From Psococerastis gibbosa (taxonomy: Eukaryota > Arthropoda > Insecta > Psocodea > Psocidae): a DNA stretch of 64,000 bases. The stretch spans positions 22,033,419 to 22,097,418 of the forward strand of contig OZ020486.1 of NCBI GenBank assembly GCA_963971405.1, written 5' to 3'. Numbering within the stretch: the first letter of the stretch is position 1; every line of letters starts with the position of its first letter. The notes beneath the pieces were generated by a model. The model searched no databases. It worked only from the letters and a program-made list of their open reading frames with translations, and had not been told where the DNA came from. Below, one piece after another: positions 46,701-56,249 of this stretch. A program made the position numbers and the translations under genes.

Positions 46701-49700
46701 ATCTTGGCTTCAACGTCACTCAACGCATTCAGAACCTCCTCGTCCGTCACTTGCCCGATTACAATCAGTGTCAGATTTTCGGGTCTGTAGAAGTCCTTGT
46801 GATATTGGCGAACCTTCAGAAAAACATAAAAGGGGCAAGTGTAGACAAAAAAAAAACATTCCTGTTTATATCCACTGTACATTATACATTATGTCTATGC
46901 AGTTGCTGATTTTTTTTCCCCGCCATAATGCTAAGTATCTCTGTTATAGCACTTTGCACTGAAACTAAGCTAGTTTACTTTTCTTCCAAAATTATTCGCA
47001 AGAAATCTTCAATATTGTTGAGATGGCCACAGACGCCACAACTCCCCTAAACTTCTATAGTCTAACATGGAAGCATGTGAATCCCACCGCCTTAACAAAA
47101 AAAATGGGACTTTTTAAAAACAAAACGAGCACCCGACAAAATTACCCCGATTTTTACGGGGTGTGCGGTTATATGGATGGCTATAAGTGCTGGCCACAAA
47201 TTCTGGTATTTCGGTAAAACCAATACACTGTAGGTGCCACAATATCCGCCACTACCGCACACTTTATGCTTTAGGCGGCTATTCCACCGACGTGCATTTT
47301 CAATGTGAATGTGTCATGACGTGGTAGCAGACATCACAGAGACTTATTAATGATTTCTGCTACCACGTCATGACACATTGAAAATGCACGTCGGTGAAAT
47401 AGCCGCCTTACGGCTATTGGACGGCCCCTATGCGGTACCCTACAGGGCTGCGTAACTCTAATCAAATGCTACACCAGCACGTCTCTCTCTCCCTTAAAAA
47501 CATTCTATCAGTCAACGATTACGTAATTTATTTTCCAATTCAACGCATGGAATAGAAAATAAAACCGTGAGTCTCTGAAGTATCAATTGATACTAAGAAT
47601 TTAAATGAAGCGGCTAGTTTAATTAATTTTTCTTACCTTCTGATTATTGGTACTTTCGCGCAAATTTTTCATCAATCCACCAGTCTCAGATTTATAGCCG
47701 CAGTGACCTGGGTAAGCAGCTCTCAGCATTTCTAAATGAACCCTTGACTCCCCAGAATTCTCACTCCCTTGCATTTCGCAATAAACAACACCGCCATCTT
47801 GTCCCTCACCTGTTATATGGTGAACTTCCGTCGTAAATCCCTCATCCTGTGAAGAACAGTGAAATATAATTAATTTGTTTTAAAATAGTTCCGCATAAAA
47901 TTATATGAATGTATTTCCAATAATGAATCAATGAATGAATGTATTTCCAAGACAATATACAGTATATAGTATATGTACATTACAATAGAATTATTATCGC
48001 TGGGCTTTAGAAGCCCGTCCGCGATCAGTACCTGTTACAATAAAAAATATTCTGCTAAAAAAATTAAGATTATATTATTAAACTTACATTATGTGAATAG
48101 GCTATTATCTGTATTATATGTAAGATTTTATTTATTTGATATCTATGAATAAGGGTTATCCCAAGATTGCGATACATACTAAAATTAAAATTGTGTTATG
48201 TCAAGGTTTTCTATGACCTGGAATGAATGAAAAATGTAGGCACAGCGGAGATCATACTCAAAGTTTTAGTTTGAGACAGGTTTCTTTACATTTTAGCAAT
48301 CCATTTGATTTTCTGACTTAAGTATCGTATGTCTGCCTTGTTTCCACTTCATTTCATCAGTTACCACACTGACAAATTTGTCCCTGATACTAACAATTAT
48401 CCTGTCGCAGAGTTACTAAATACTACGGACTAACTAGCATATTTTCACTATGTGACTTGTTATTTTTATTGTATTTATAAGTTGTGTAGGTAGCACCAGT
48501 AGTTGCAAGTAGTTCTTAGGGTAGTTGTAGTTCTTGTCACGAATATTATGGTGAATACACATGGGAGGTTAATATAAACCAGTAGTTACAAATTATAACC
48601 TGCAATGAGCTGATCAACCAGAGGTTAGCTTCCCATTGATGCAATTGCAATATAATAGACTAACTACTAGTACAATTGCGCTAATTGCTCACCCTCACAG
48701 ACTACATTTTGGTAACAATGGGAAAATTTCTCAAAAAATATAGTATACACGGTAGCAGTGGCGGCTCGTGGTGTATCAAAATGGTGGGGCAACGAATTGT
48801 AATAAAGTAATAGCATATAACTTACCACTACTTGAATATCAAATAGATTCTTCGGCATTTCGATGTAGCAAACAAGTCTATCACTCGCTCTTTACATTTT
48901 TGTAATATTTGTTTACATTACCCTGCCTGCCCGTTGGGCAGAACCTGACTTCCCTAGTCAAAAATTCTTCTTTGAAAAATTTTATAATAATCATCAGTCA
49001 TGACAAAATAGTGAAACTCTTCTCAAAAATAACTCTTATAATTATGATTTTAAAAAAATACCAATATTCAACGTTATTATCAATACGAAACATTTAAAGT
49101 CATTTTTGGGGCGCTGCCCCGCTGCCCATGTAAAAATGCATATGGCATGAATTGCATTGCAAGGTCCATAAGAGAAAAGTTGTGTACACCTTTTCAATGG
49201 TGCGAACGATCTTCTTAACTTTTGCCTGACTCGGTTGCCATGGCGACCCGGGGCTAAATTGAAAATTGCCCCAAGTTGCCCAGAGCACGCACATAGCATA
49301 GCCGAATTGTAGCAGTTGCATTTTTCTTCAGAATAGTATATTATTATTTTATTATTATTATTATTATTAAAAGGAAATTGCTTTGTTTGCCTGTAAAATT
49401 ATGGGAGGGCTGTAGCCCCAGTGCCCTTATGGACGAGCCGCCACTGCACGGTAGGTTACATACAAAAATATCATAGTGCCTTAAATCAATAAATAATGAA
49501 CTTTTTGTTCTGTTACTGCAGCATATTGTACAATACAACGGAATTAGTACAATGTCCACCGTTTCCTACAATAAAATACGTTATTATTATTATTATACAT
49601 ACTTTTTCTACTAGGCCTACTCATTAATGGCACTATCAATATTTTCAGCGAAATTTGACCTTGGACAAAAATGTGTAGCAGCAAATCGAATGCTCCCAGT

Positions 49701-51660
49701 TTTAAAGCTTTAAATTCGAACATAGCAATGTGATGGAAATAGTCTAGCAAAATTTTTACCGTCAATGTTGGATAAAGAATGTGATCGATGTAGACAGGCA
49801 TGAGGTTAAGAAATCCCTCACTGCCGGCAGTAGTCACAGTATAGCACGTGTGGTCGGTGTCTGTCCATGCATTGGTCCCTGAGGCGAGGTTCCGATTGGC
49901 TAAAAGATCGAGGATTCCCTTATAGGGGTAATCCTCACTGCCCAAAAATATCAAGTGCTCAAGAGTATGAGGAAGACCGTCATCGTCGTGGGCTTCAGTA
50001 GCTGCAATATAATGTATAAGCATTTTACCAACATCTCTTATAATGCCTCATTCCCTACTATTCAGAGACAACCGGATGGGAGAAGCCTTATGGTGGTAAA
50101 AATTAAATATCAGAGGAAATATAGGTAATTAGATAGTAAAGATGGACACAGACGACACAGTTTAGTTCACAAATTTAAATATTTTGTACATAAAGAATGA
50201 GCGAGCCAAAATTTATTAATAATATAATAATAATAATATAATAAATTATTTTTCCCTTCCACAGCCACAAAGATGGAAAATTCACACGAAAAATAATAAT
50301 TTTCGCAGTAAATTTACATTTTTTTTCGCGTGAAATATGAATACTATGTATTACTTAATATTAAGCGACCCGGTAAACTTTCAACAGAATTTAAGGAATA
50401 GGCCAGTAGGAAATCAATCGAAAAAAGATATTGTTTTCTGAGAAAGCTTGCAGTTTTTATGAATTTTTAATCAGACCACCTTCATATTTTTGTAACTGTG
50501 GAACAAGCAATAAATTTATTTCTTCAAAAATAAATAAAATCATGACTTTCTATCTATTCTAAAGCCACCCTATCAAGGACTAATGGGGCACAATAAGTAG
50601 CCGAAGTCCATAAAAAAGTCCTTCGCGACATTATTATTGAAGAAGCCAACCTAGCGGAGTTGTGGCTATAATGCCATGTACCTACTTTACATGAAATGAA
50701 ATGAAAAAACGACTTTATTGCAAACAAAAGGCGAACAATAAGACTATAAAGTCTTGTTTTCATGCTCTCCAAAGCATGGCCAGAAAATGTAGAAAGTGAG
50801 GGCCAAATATTATACAGAACTACATATATATCATATTGTGCAGCTCAACGATAGGTAAAGGTTGAGTTAAGCTACCCCTATTAAAATAAAATTGGTTATT
50901 TATCGTTAGGCTAAGAGTAGGTACCCGTTCCTGACAGAACTCGAGGTCAGCGAAGCATAGTTATTTACATGCAGCCCTGTTTATGTTGAAGTTTTGCATT
51001 GGTAAACATATGCATTTATTGCTAAAATGAGAAATTTTGCGCAAGGAACATGTAAGAGGCATGCAATAATTCAATTCTTGCTTATAACATAAATTATCTC
51101 GCCTTTCATTTTAGACTCATTTTCCTCCAACTTCTTCTACCGTGGGGTAGCTTAACTAGACCTCTAGCTTACGATATTTCAAGTTTACGGTCAATAGCCG
51201 ATACTGAGCAAGATTTTGTTTCTGTTCCACTGATATTATGCTGCATCGAGGGTACTGGAGCAACCATTCCTCCAGCATGCCTTAGGATCCTCGTATATGT
51301 TTTGGTGTTTAATCACCGCACAATCATCCAAACAGCAGAGTCGTCCCTCACTTGAGCAAGGGTTTTGCAGGTCTTCTTTCCAGTCTTCACTGGTACGTGT
51401 GTGCAGTAAAATTACGTATTATATTATTAAATTAAATATCAGTTCATTAATTCCAGCAGACAGGCTACAGCCCAATATTTTATTGGGGAAATGAGCTTAA
51501 TGAAACATACTGTACCTAAAGTGAAATAGCCGTTTACAAGTGGTCCGGGTACATACGCAAGTACCACTGTAAGCCCAGTCTGTGTTGAACAGTATTTCCG
51601 TACATTCACGCGGTCGTGAGCTTTCAATGCACTGACCAGTTTAAAATTATTTATATTCAT
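34769..51660 (-). CDS. M16-family zinc metalloprotease, C05D11.1-like (3' end not located)
   Basis: Thirteen coding exons join in frame: 51660-51516, 50001-49760, 47846-47637, 46813-46536, 46040-45941, 45700-45431, 44530-44348, 42857-42375, 41462-41282, 38541-38280, 37547-37364, 36243-35939 and 34921-34769. All have GT-AG borders. They give about 998 residues; the family is about 1,000, so only a short C-terminus is missing. The inverted zinc motif HxxEH is at residues 60-64 (LPHTLEHLIF), preceded by ATEAHDDDG; a glutamate in VVYCEMQ (about 153) is the likely third zinc ligand. An M16-type half follows (EVHHITGEGQ, HKDFYRPENLTLIVIG), then the second half (GPMWKQIRGLGLSYGYNI) lacking a zinc site. 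M16 enzymes degrade peptides in a clam-shell chamber. This branch resembles the uncharacterised C05D11.1 and yeast YOL098C-type proteins; substrate and location are unknown. Confidence 0.9.
35150..35345 (+). repeat. SINE family A
   Basis: CAGAGTAGTGGTACAGAGTC head, a B-box-like GGTGCGAGTCCC (one mismatch) and the tail AAAAAGTCAATATTTATT. It lies in the intron before the last mapped M16 exon. Confidence 0.75.
35375..35720 (+). repeat. Dispersed repeat related to the (GTCT)n family
   Basis: Begins TTTCCTATTTATTCG and GGAAAGCTTTGTGATG as at 39768, then ATCGATTTCGAGATTCCAACG. The GTCT core is absent. Confidence 0.45.
35732..35912 (-). repeat. SINE family A
   Basis: Minus-strand copy with its tail at 35735-35765 and the head with the B box reading GGTTCGAGTCCC at about 35855-35866. 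It is 20 bp from the M16 exon at 35939 and inverted relative to the copy at 35150. Confidence 0.75.
36367..37061 (-). mobile_element. Internally deleted mariner element
   Basis: Inverted termini TACGAGGTTTGCCAATTAAA (36367) and TACAAGGTGCGCCAATTTAA (inverse, ending 37061) match over 32 bp with few mismatches. The minus strand encodes the N-terminal transposase part (GRPISMRADEM...ETVRQLLYDELNMTKV...LVTKTFRRNR), a helix-turn-helix DNA-binding region. It then jumps to the C-terminal end (LQHCFKQCKIRMQ, then DREGMYVEGDK). The catalytic DDD core is gone. It sits in an M16 intron and resembles mariner/SETMAR-type transposases. Confidence 0.8.
38222..38260. repeat. Poly-G tracts next to an M16 exon
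   Basis: Two G runs within 40 bp, just downstream (in gene sense) of the exon ending at 38280. Probably the remnant of a hAT-like element; ends not identifiable. Confidence 0.4.
38940..39470 (+). pseudogene. Non-LTR retrotransposon reverse transcriptase, C-terminal end
   Basis: An open frame at 38954-39445 gives 163 residues: YKTLIRPVATYGSETWNLT, ERKIIRRIYRPL, IKAQRLRWLGHVVRM, GRPRNRWMDELENDLRELG and a final AKAHQGL. These are the C-terminal blocks after the RT palm in many insect and crustacean LINE proteins. The stop is followed by GGAAGAAGAAGAAG, a simple-repeat tail. The palm and endonuclease are absent, so it is a 5'-truncated insertion, opposite in orientation to the M16 gene, in its intron. 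Confidence 0.8.
39571..39672. repeat. (AAT)n microsatellites
   Basis: Runs of AATAATAATAATAATAAT at about 39571-39593 and 39650-39670, just beyond the LINE tail. Confidence 0.7.
39768..40640 (+). repeat. Dispersed (GTCT)n-type repeat split by a MITE
   Basis: The family start TTTCCTATTTATACG...TATAAGG is cut after TAA by the MITE at 39791-40167. It resumes with GGAAAGCTTTGTGATGG, GTCTGTCTGTCTGTTC and TTTGATGAATTTTGGAATGT. Confidence 0.65.
39791..40167. mobile_element. Harbinger-like MITE, long form (377 bp)
   Basis: GGCGCCCATTCCACCGACC with exact inverse end and TAA on both sides. The interrupted host repeat confirms both ends and the 3-bp duplication. Confidence 0.9.
40670..40960 (+). pseudogene. 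Non-LTR retrotransposon fragment (RT C-terminal tail)
   Basis: The frame at 40670-40924 contains THTYNTRQQGDLVRPAPHT and YLRKLPIELRAARNASTSQ, the arrangement of the HxYNTRxxxDL...LPxEI...S segment at the end of many Jockey/CR1-like reverse transcriptases. Truncated at both ends. Confidence 0.55.
42000..42340. other. M16 intron DNA, no feature found
   Basis: Overlapping short plus-strand frames exist but show no family resemblance. Confidence 0.4.
43973..44105 (-). repeat. SINE family B, 3' half
   Basis: In the minus sense: GGTCCAGCGGTTAAGACGAC, ATAGGCGTAGTTCATGGG and the B box GGTTCAAATCCC, ending with the TCTAATATCGG motif. It lies in an M16 intron. Confidence 0.7.
44577..44900 (-). pseudogene. 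Non-LTR retrotransposon fragment (RT C-terminal end)
   Basis: The minus-strand frame contains RRAHWIGHLLRHENLISCII, GRPRNEYLQQVMEVVG and KRACQNRGKWKHRSHMLLPT, ending in PAVT then a GAAGAAGAAG tail. This is the post-RT segment of another LINE family. It lies in an M16 intron, same strand as the gene, with a stop upstream. Confidence 0.7.
45139..45232. mobile_element. Truncated Harbinger-like MITE, short form
   Basis: Starts GGCGCATATTCCACCAACG after TTA and runs through CAATAGTGATATTAAATGTA; the right end is degraded (ACACGCCATTCCACTGGG). Related to the 60576 copy. Confidence 0.5.
46170..46380. repeat. Degenerate relative of the 56250 fold-back
   Basis: TTGCGGTTTTTGTGACAATA, CTCTTCGATTAGGGATAGTT and TACGCCGTTGATCCATCACT correspond in order to segments of the fold-back at 56250-56577. 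Confidence 0.45.
47274..47407. mobile_element. Harbinger-like MITE, short fold-back form (134 bp)
   Basis: GGCGGCTATTCCACCGACG with its inverse; TTA on both sides. The arms hold TCATGACGTGGTAGCAGACA. An almost perfect hairpin in an M16 intron. Confidence 0.85.
48756..49446. mobile_element. hAT-like element with perfect 8-bp duplication (691 bp)
   Basis: Ends CAGTGGCGGCTCGTG and GGACGAGCCGCCACTG; cacggtag is repeated exactly at 48748-48755 and 49447-49454. CAGTGGCGGCTCGTG-type ends are common in hAT elements. The interior has GGTTGCCATGGCGACCCGG and no transposase. It lies between M16 exons 2 and 3. Confidence 0.85.
50638..50805 (-). repeat. SINE family A, interrupted and truncated
   Basis: CCAACCTAGCGGAGTTGTGG and CATGCTCTCCAAAGCATGGC are SINE A body segments, separated by about 70 bp of foreign sequence (about 50693-50761). 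Located in M16 intron 1. Confidence 0.55.
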
Positions 51661-52124
51661 TTCTTATTTTTTAATTTCCAACTATAAGAGTGAGTAATTA
51701 GAACAACTAAATTTCTAACCTCAAAGTGAAGTAACCAAGTAAGTAAAGTAAATCAAATTTGTAAACATACAAGTATACAACTTACACAAGATGGAGCTAG
51801 GCCTATGGAGGCATGATTTTTTTTTGTCAGATTGGCAAACTTTATCTGGCGCCTTTTTATTTTAAGGTAGTTTTATTTTACTTCTTCATATTTTATGTTC
51901 TGACACTCAGCTTCACTAAAATAAGGCACTATATAGAGCCCTAACCTATTCAACTACTTACTATCTATAGCCCATAGAGAACATTATTTTTGAAATGGCA
52001 CCCTATAATTTTTTAGGACGTCTTATATATTAAGTCTCGGAGTCACCACTCAACAATATTCAGCCAAAAACTTTCTGATTAAATTTTCGGATATTAATGG
52101 CAAAGTTTCCATGTGAAAGGGGAA

Positions 52125-52305
52125 TATGGGGTCAGGGGCCACAGGGGGTCATGACCCCCCCCCCCCCTAAATGAGTAGATTTATTTTAAACAAACTTGAA
52201 TAAAACTCAATTTTTCAGCAAACAAATTACCTTTTAATTTTACATACAATTTGTTACCCCCCCCCCCCCCCCTCCTACATTTTCCGCCAGATCCACCCTT
52301 GTTGC
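52125..52305. mobile_element. Degenerate hAT-like element with two poly-C tracts
   Basis: GGTCATGACCCCCC resembles the arms of the 6453 family; the right end CCGCCAGATCCACCCTTG is the inverse of a GGCGGATC-type end. Flanking duplication not identified. Confidence 0.45.
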
Positions 52306-52454
52306 CAATGCGGAGAACCTGTACTCGTAGAGTAACAATATTTTAGCAGGCACAACTAGCACAAAGATATGAAACATTGCATAACCCAAAACGGTCAAAT
52401 TATGAGCAAGCTGTAGTCAATAAGAATTTAGAGGGTCGAAAAAATGAAAACAAG

Positions 52455-53872
52455 TTACAAATCATTGCCAGTTGCTGTAATCCAATCAATTTCTAAAGAT
52501 GAAACACCAAACTGTTTAAATGGAAGGTAAACTCCACCGTACACTTGAAGACCTATGCTTGTTAAAAAAGACGTATCAAGTGCCCCAACCTCAGTTTCAT
52601 TCAGAGGCCTTCCCCGATAATAAGGCTTGAATTCTTTAAATGGAAGACTAACTAGTTTAAATTCATTCATAGGGGCAGTAAAAGTTTGTTCGTACGTAGG
52701 ATACGGCTCCCTATTTTGATTCTTGTGTCGCAGTACCATCTTGTATCCGCTATTTTGGCCTTGTCCGCGAACAAACAAGTCAACGGACTGATAATTGGAG
52801 AGATTCCAATTTGAGTGGAAATTGACACCTAAAAGAAACAAACAGAAGTTAGGCGGCTATTCCAACGACGTCGTTTTTCATTGTGCATGTGCGTGACGTG
52901 GTAGCAGACATCATTAATAAGTCCCTACCATAATATAACTTAATTTATAATAGATAAATTAAGTATCTACATTGTAGTGTCCTTAAAATATGGCAGACTT
53001 ATTCATGATGTCTGCTACCACGTCATGCACATGCACAATGAAAAACGACGTCGGTGGAATAGCCGCCTTAAATGTAGGAACACTCATATATAAATCTTAA
53101 TTATCTCGACTGAATCAACCATATCTGCATCAGAGACGATAAATATTTGTACTATTGGCGTTACCACCATCTGGTGCCACGCCTGCCAGTATGGTGATGT
53201 TATGTCATGGTTAGGGCTCTGAATCTATTGACACGTTAGGAGGATGGCAGCATCCATCCGTCCGCCGAGGCAGCTTGGTGTGAAGCAGCCAGGTCTAGGC
53301 GAAACAGCGTGTAGCGAAAACAAAGTTCCCATGGCTGTCATGCTGGGCTGGTTGATAGAGTGTTCTTGTGTCTGCTAGTTAATGCGATGATAATTAAAAA
53401 TTGTGAAACTTGGCGATTGGGTTCTTTTAATCCTTTATTACATGAATGATCCTGTATATCCGAATTACTCCAGCGGACTGCACTAATTCTTCATTGTGAC
53501 TATAGTAAATGTCTGAATACTACCGCAGAGCTATTACAGTCGTCATCATCTATGATAAAATTTACAAGATACTTCAAGTGCAATTAGGAAAACACATGTC
53601 ACTCAATGTCTCCTACAATGAGCAATCACGAAGTCATGATCTTACCAGCAAAACCGGCACCATTAGGTTGTGGATTCAATAATGTAAAAAATACTGCTCT
53701 CTGAAAAACCTGCGTTGTTTGAGAACTGAGGACAGCTTTGGACATTCCGACTTCTCGGACAGTATCTGAACTTTCAATCCATCCTTTTACTGCACTATCG
53801 CGTGAAAAATCAAACAACAAAAATTGCTTATTCCCTTGTGCTCTGGCAGAATAGCCCAACATATGGCTACAC
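52455..53872 (-). CDS. CIA30-domain protein (NDUFAF1-like fold), 5' end incomplete
   Basis: Two exons join in frame: 53872-53646 and 52828-52455, with GTAAGA donor and TTTTAG acceptor. The product has about 200 residues. The N-terminal half has [25 protein letters not shown] and [16 protein letters not shown]; the second has [42 protein letters not shown] and [10 protein letters not shown]. This is the CIA30 beta-sandwich domain known from complex I assembly factor NDUFAF1. This protein differs from NDUFAF1 and looks like the shorter invertebrate paralog, so a complex I role is not established. An ATG at 53860-53862 could start translation, but the frame is open to the acceptor, so an upstream exon (perhaps a leader) may exist. 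A MITE occupies the intron. It lies 0.8 kb downstream of the M16 gene start, same strand. Confidence 0.75.
52852..53067. mobile_element. Harbinger-like MITE, medium fold-back form (216 bp)
   Basis: GGCGGCTATTCCAACGACG with inverse end; TTA on both sides. The arms carry GTGACGTGGTAGCAGACATC. It lies inside the CIA30-gene intron, 24 bp from the exon at 52828. Confidence 0.85.
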
Positions 53873-54095
53873 CTGGGAAAGAAAATAATTTGTTAACAAA
53901 TAAATTCATGTTCTAGTTGCTTTTAAGGCGATTGCATTGGGCACAAGTTATAAAACACAAAGCCCAAGAGGCATAGGAAATGTAAAGTAAAGGAATGCTA
54001 TTACAAAAATCAAATTCGGGTTCCGGTAGGCTATTATTTAAGTATAAATTACAAAATTTAAAAACAAAATTTACGAATCAGTGTTTTCCTTTTAA

Positions 54096-54475
54096 GAGTG
54101 TACAGCCCGTAGGAAAGTGGCAGCCCGAAATTTAATACTTTTTATTTAATTAACTATGCATGTTATTAAAGATTTGGCTCATCAAAGTTCTAGAAGACTA
54201 CATCATGCATCACATAATAAGGCATTTTTAGTTTTCGAAATTTTAGTTTTTTTATAAAATCGCTAATACGTGAAAAGTTATTGTGTATAAAATATTTGCA
54301 TGTTTCTAAAAAAACTACAACAATTTCGAAAATTAAAAATACCTTATTATATGATGCATGAAGTAGTCTTCTAGAACTTTGATGAGCCAAATCTTTAATA
54401 ACATGCTTAATTAAATAAATAAAAAATAAAAAGTATTAAATTTCGGGCTGACAATTTCCTACGGGTTGTACACTC
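54096..54475. mobile_element. Fold-back element (380 bp) abutting a MITE
   Basis: GAGTGTACAGCCCGTAGGAA and its inverse form the ends; the arms extend about 160 bp each, including TTTGGCTCATCAAAGTTCTA and ATGCATCA. The loop contains ATAAAATCGCTAATACGTG. It encodes no protein; superfamily unknown. Confidence 0.75.
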
Positions 54476-54479
54476 ATAA

Positions 54480-54859
54480 GGCGCCCATTCCACCGACCGG
54501 CTAGGGCTATTTACAAAAACGGTGGCGTGGTAGTAGATATTCAAGACTTAGGTGGCGTTTCCACCGACCTCGCATTGCAGAATGCAAATGACATTGACGG
54601 AAATTAGAATTTTTCTTTTTATAGAAATCTATTAAAATGTTTGTACTTAACATATCCCATGACGCCATTTTTTAATTTTAGTTTGTTTGTGATTTTACAG
54701 TATGATCATTGATCAATTTTAACTATGGCATAGAGGAAAATAAACATTTCCGTCAATTCTGCAATGCGAGGTCGGTGGAAACTGCGCCTAAGTCTTGAAT
54801 GTCTGCTACCACGTCACCGTTTTTGTAAATAGCCCTAGCCGGTGGGTGGAATGGGCGCC
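54480..54859. mobile_element. Harbinger-like MITE, long form (380 bp)
   Basis: GGCGCCCATTCCACCGACC with inverse end and TAA on both sides; highly similar to 29042 and 39791. It begins 4 bp after the fold-back at 54096-54475. Confidence 0.85.
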
Positions 54860-55483
54860 TAAGTACCAAGCTAAATTCACAATTCAACCACACTTAAAGT
54901 TAAAAAAAAAAAAAAAAAAAAACTGACACATAACAAAGATCAGTTCTCCCTTCGCTAAAATACGATACATACTCGTATGTAGGTATGGCAGTGAACTTAT
55001 AAAATGGAATAATTCATAAAATTCATTCGGCACTCGGACACATTTATCAAACGAAGGTAAACAAAAACAATTTATTTCTAAACGCACATCAGAAGATTTC
55101 TGCTTCAATGGACGGACGATTCGGTCGTTTGAGTTCCCTTTTTGCTTGAGTCCTCAGGGAGATACAGTATATACAGCGCTAATTCTACGAATATATAAGC
55201 CATACTAGCGTTTCGCATTAAACGCCTATTACAATCCAAAGACATTGGAGTGATTGCAGTTCGAGAAATTCCAATCTCTCAAAGTATATATACCTGTACA
55301 ATGGGATACAGTATATATTTTTTTTACAATTATTTATTGTGAAATTTAAATAAATTTAAATAAATGACTTCGTGTACTCTGGCTTTCAGGCCATCCATTT
55401 ACATGATGGGTATCATGGTCAGATTTGTGTAGAAGGACCATGTGAAGATCATGAGTAGAGGAAGAAGAACGCAATACTTTAAT

Positions 55484-55522
55484 AGTGACCGGTTTCGAAT
55501 AAAATCCGTCATCAGACTAACA
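55484..55522 (-). ncRNA. Candidate hammerhead-type ribozyme core (left end of Penelope-like element)
   Basis: The inverted partner of the 55873 motif: in the minus sense CTGATGACGGATTTTATTCG then AAACCGGTC. The CTGATGA, GAAAC and GTC elements are intact. Confidence 0.45.
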
Positions 55523-55872
55523 ACACATGAAAAAACGCCAGCTTATATACTACAGGATGGGAGTGGGAGGTGGAGGCGGGGGTTGAGTACATAAATCGAG
55601 TAGTGGGGATACAGTTTGAAACGTTATATCGTTCGTGAGAACCTCGTTATTCCTAATAGCCTTTCTAATCTCTAAGCTTTCCAACCTGTCTAATAGTCTA
55701 CCTTTATTACAACAATGTAGAATTTTAAAATCTTCAAAATTACATGAGTGCGAGTTACTTGAGAGGTGGTCTGCAAAAGCTGAGGTACAGTCATTTTTAC
55801 CGATCGCATTTTTATGCTCACGTAAGCGAAACTTAAAATTGCGTCCACTCTGTCCAATGTAAATTTCAAGTG

Positions 55873-55915
55873 TTGTTAGTCTGATGATGGATTTTATCCG
55901 AAACCGGTCACTATT
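55873..55915 (+). ncRNA. Candidate hammerhead-type ribozyme core (right end of Penelope-like element)
   Basis: CTGATGA at 55881-55887, a short stem GGAT/ATCC, then GAAAC at 55900-55904 and the self-complementary ACCGGT followed by C (GTC at 55907-55909). AGT before the core pairs with ACT after the cleavage triplet. One extra base sits between CTGATGA and the stem. Penelope-like elements are known to carry such motifs; activity here is inferred. Confidence 0.5.
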
Positions 55916-56249
55916 GAAGTATTTTACTGTGGATCATTGCGTTATTCTTCCTCTACTCATGATGTTCTCCAAGTTTCACGAAGTCACCAAGGAAACTCTC
56001 ACAAGGACCATGTGAAGGACTTAGGAATTGGTCCAATTTTCAACGTGTCTATCTTGTTGCATAGAAGCCTATTAATCATGAAAATTGGCTTTGGCAAATG
56101 TGCTTTTATGTCTCCTAAGCCCTTCTACTAAAAATTTCACAATTAATTCACTTGCGCACCAGAATGTATTTGTTTGGGCCTCAGCGCCGATATCCTTTTT
56201 GTAACTCATTATTTTTCAAAATATTTCCCTCTTGGTGGAGTAACAAAAA

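Larger units (their letters stand above)
55450..55961 (-). mobile_element. Penelope-like element fragment with GIY-YIG endonuclease tail and inverted ends
   Basis: The minus-strand frame at 55864-55550 starts IYIGQSGRNFKFRLREHKN, the YIG half of a GIY-YIG nuclease with its conserved arginine. It continues to LLDRLESLEIRKA...NDITF...SPLL and a proline-rich end. This is the C-terminal endonuclease region of Penelope-like retroelements; the reverse transcriptase is missing. Flanking it are inverted copies of ATCATGAGTAGAGGAAGAA, GTGACCGGTTTCG and ATCAGACTAACAACAC. Each copy contains a hammerhead-like core. Confidence 0.75.
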
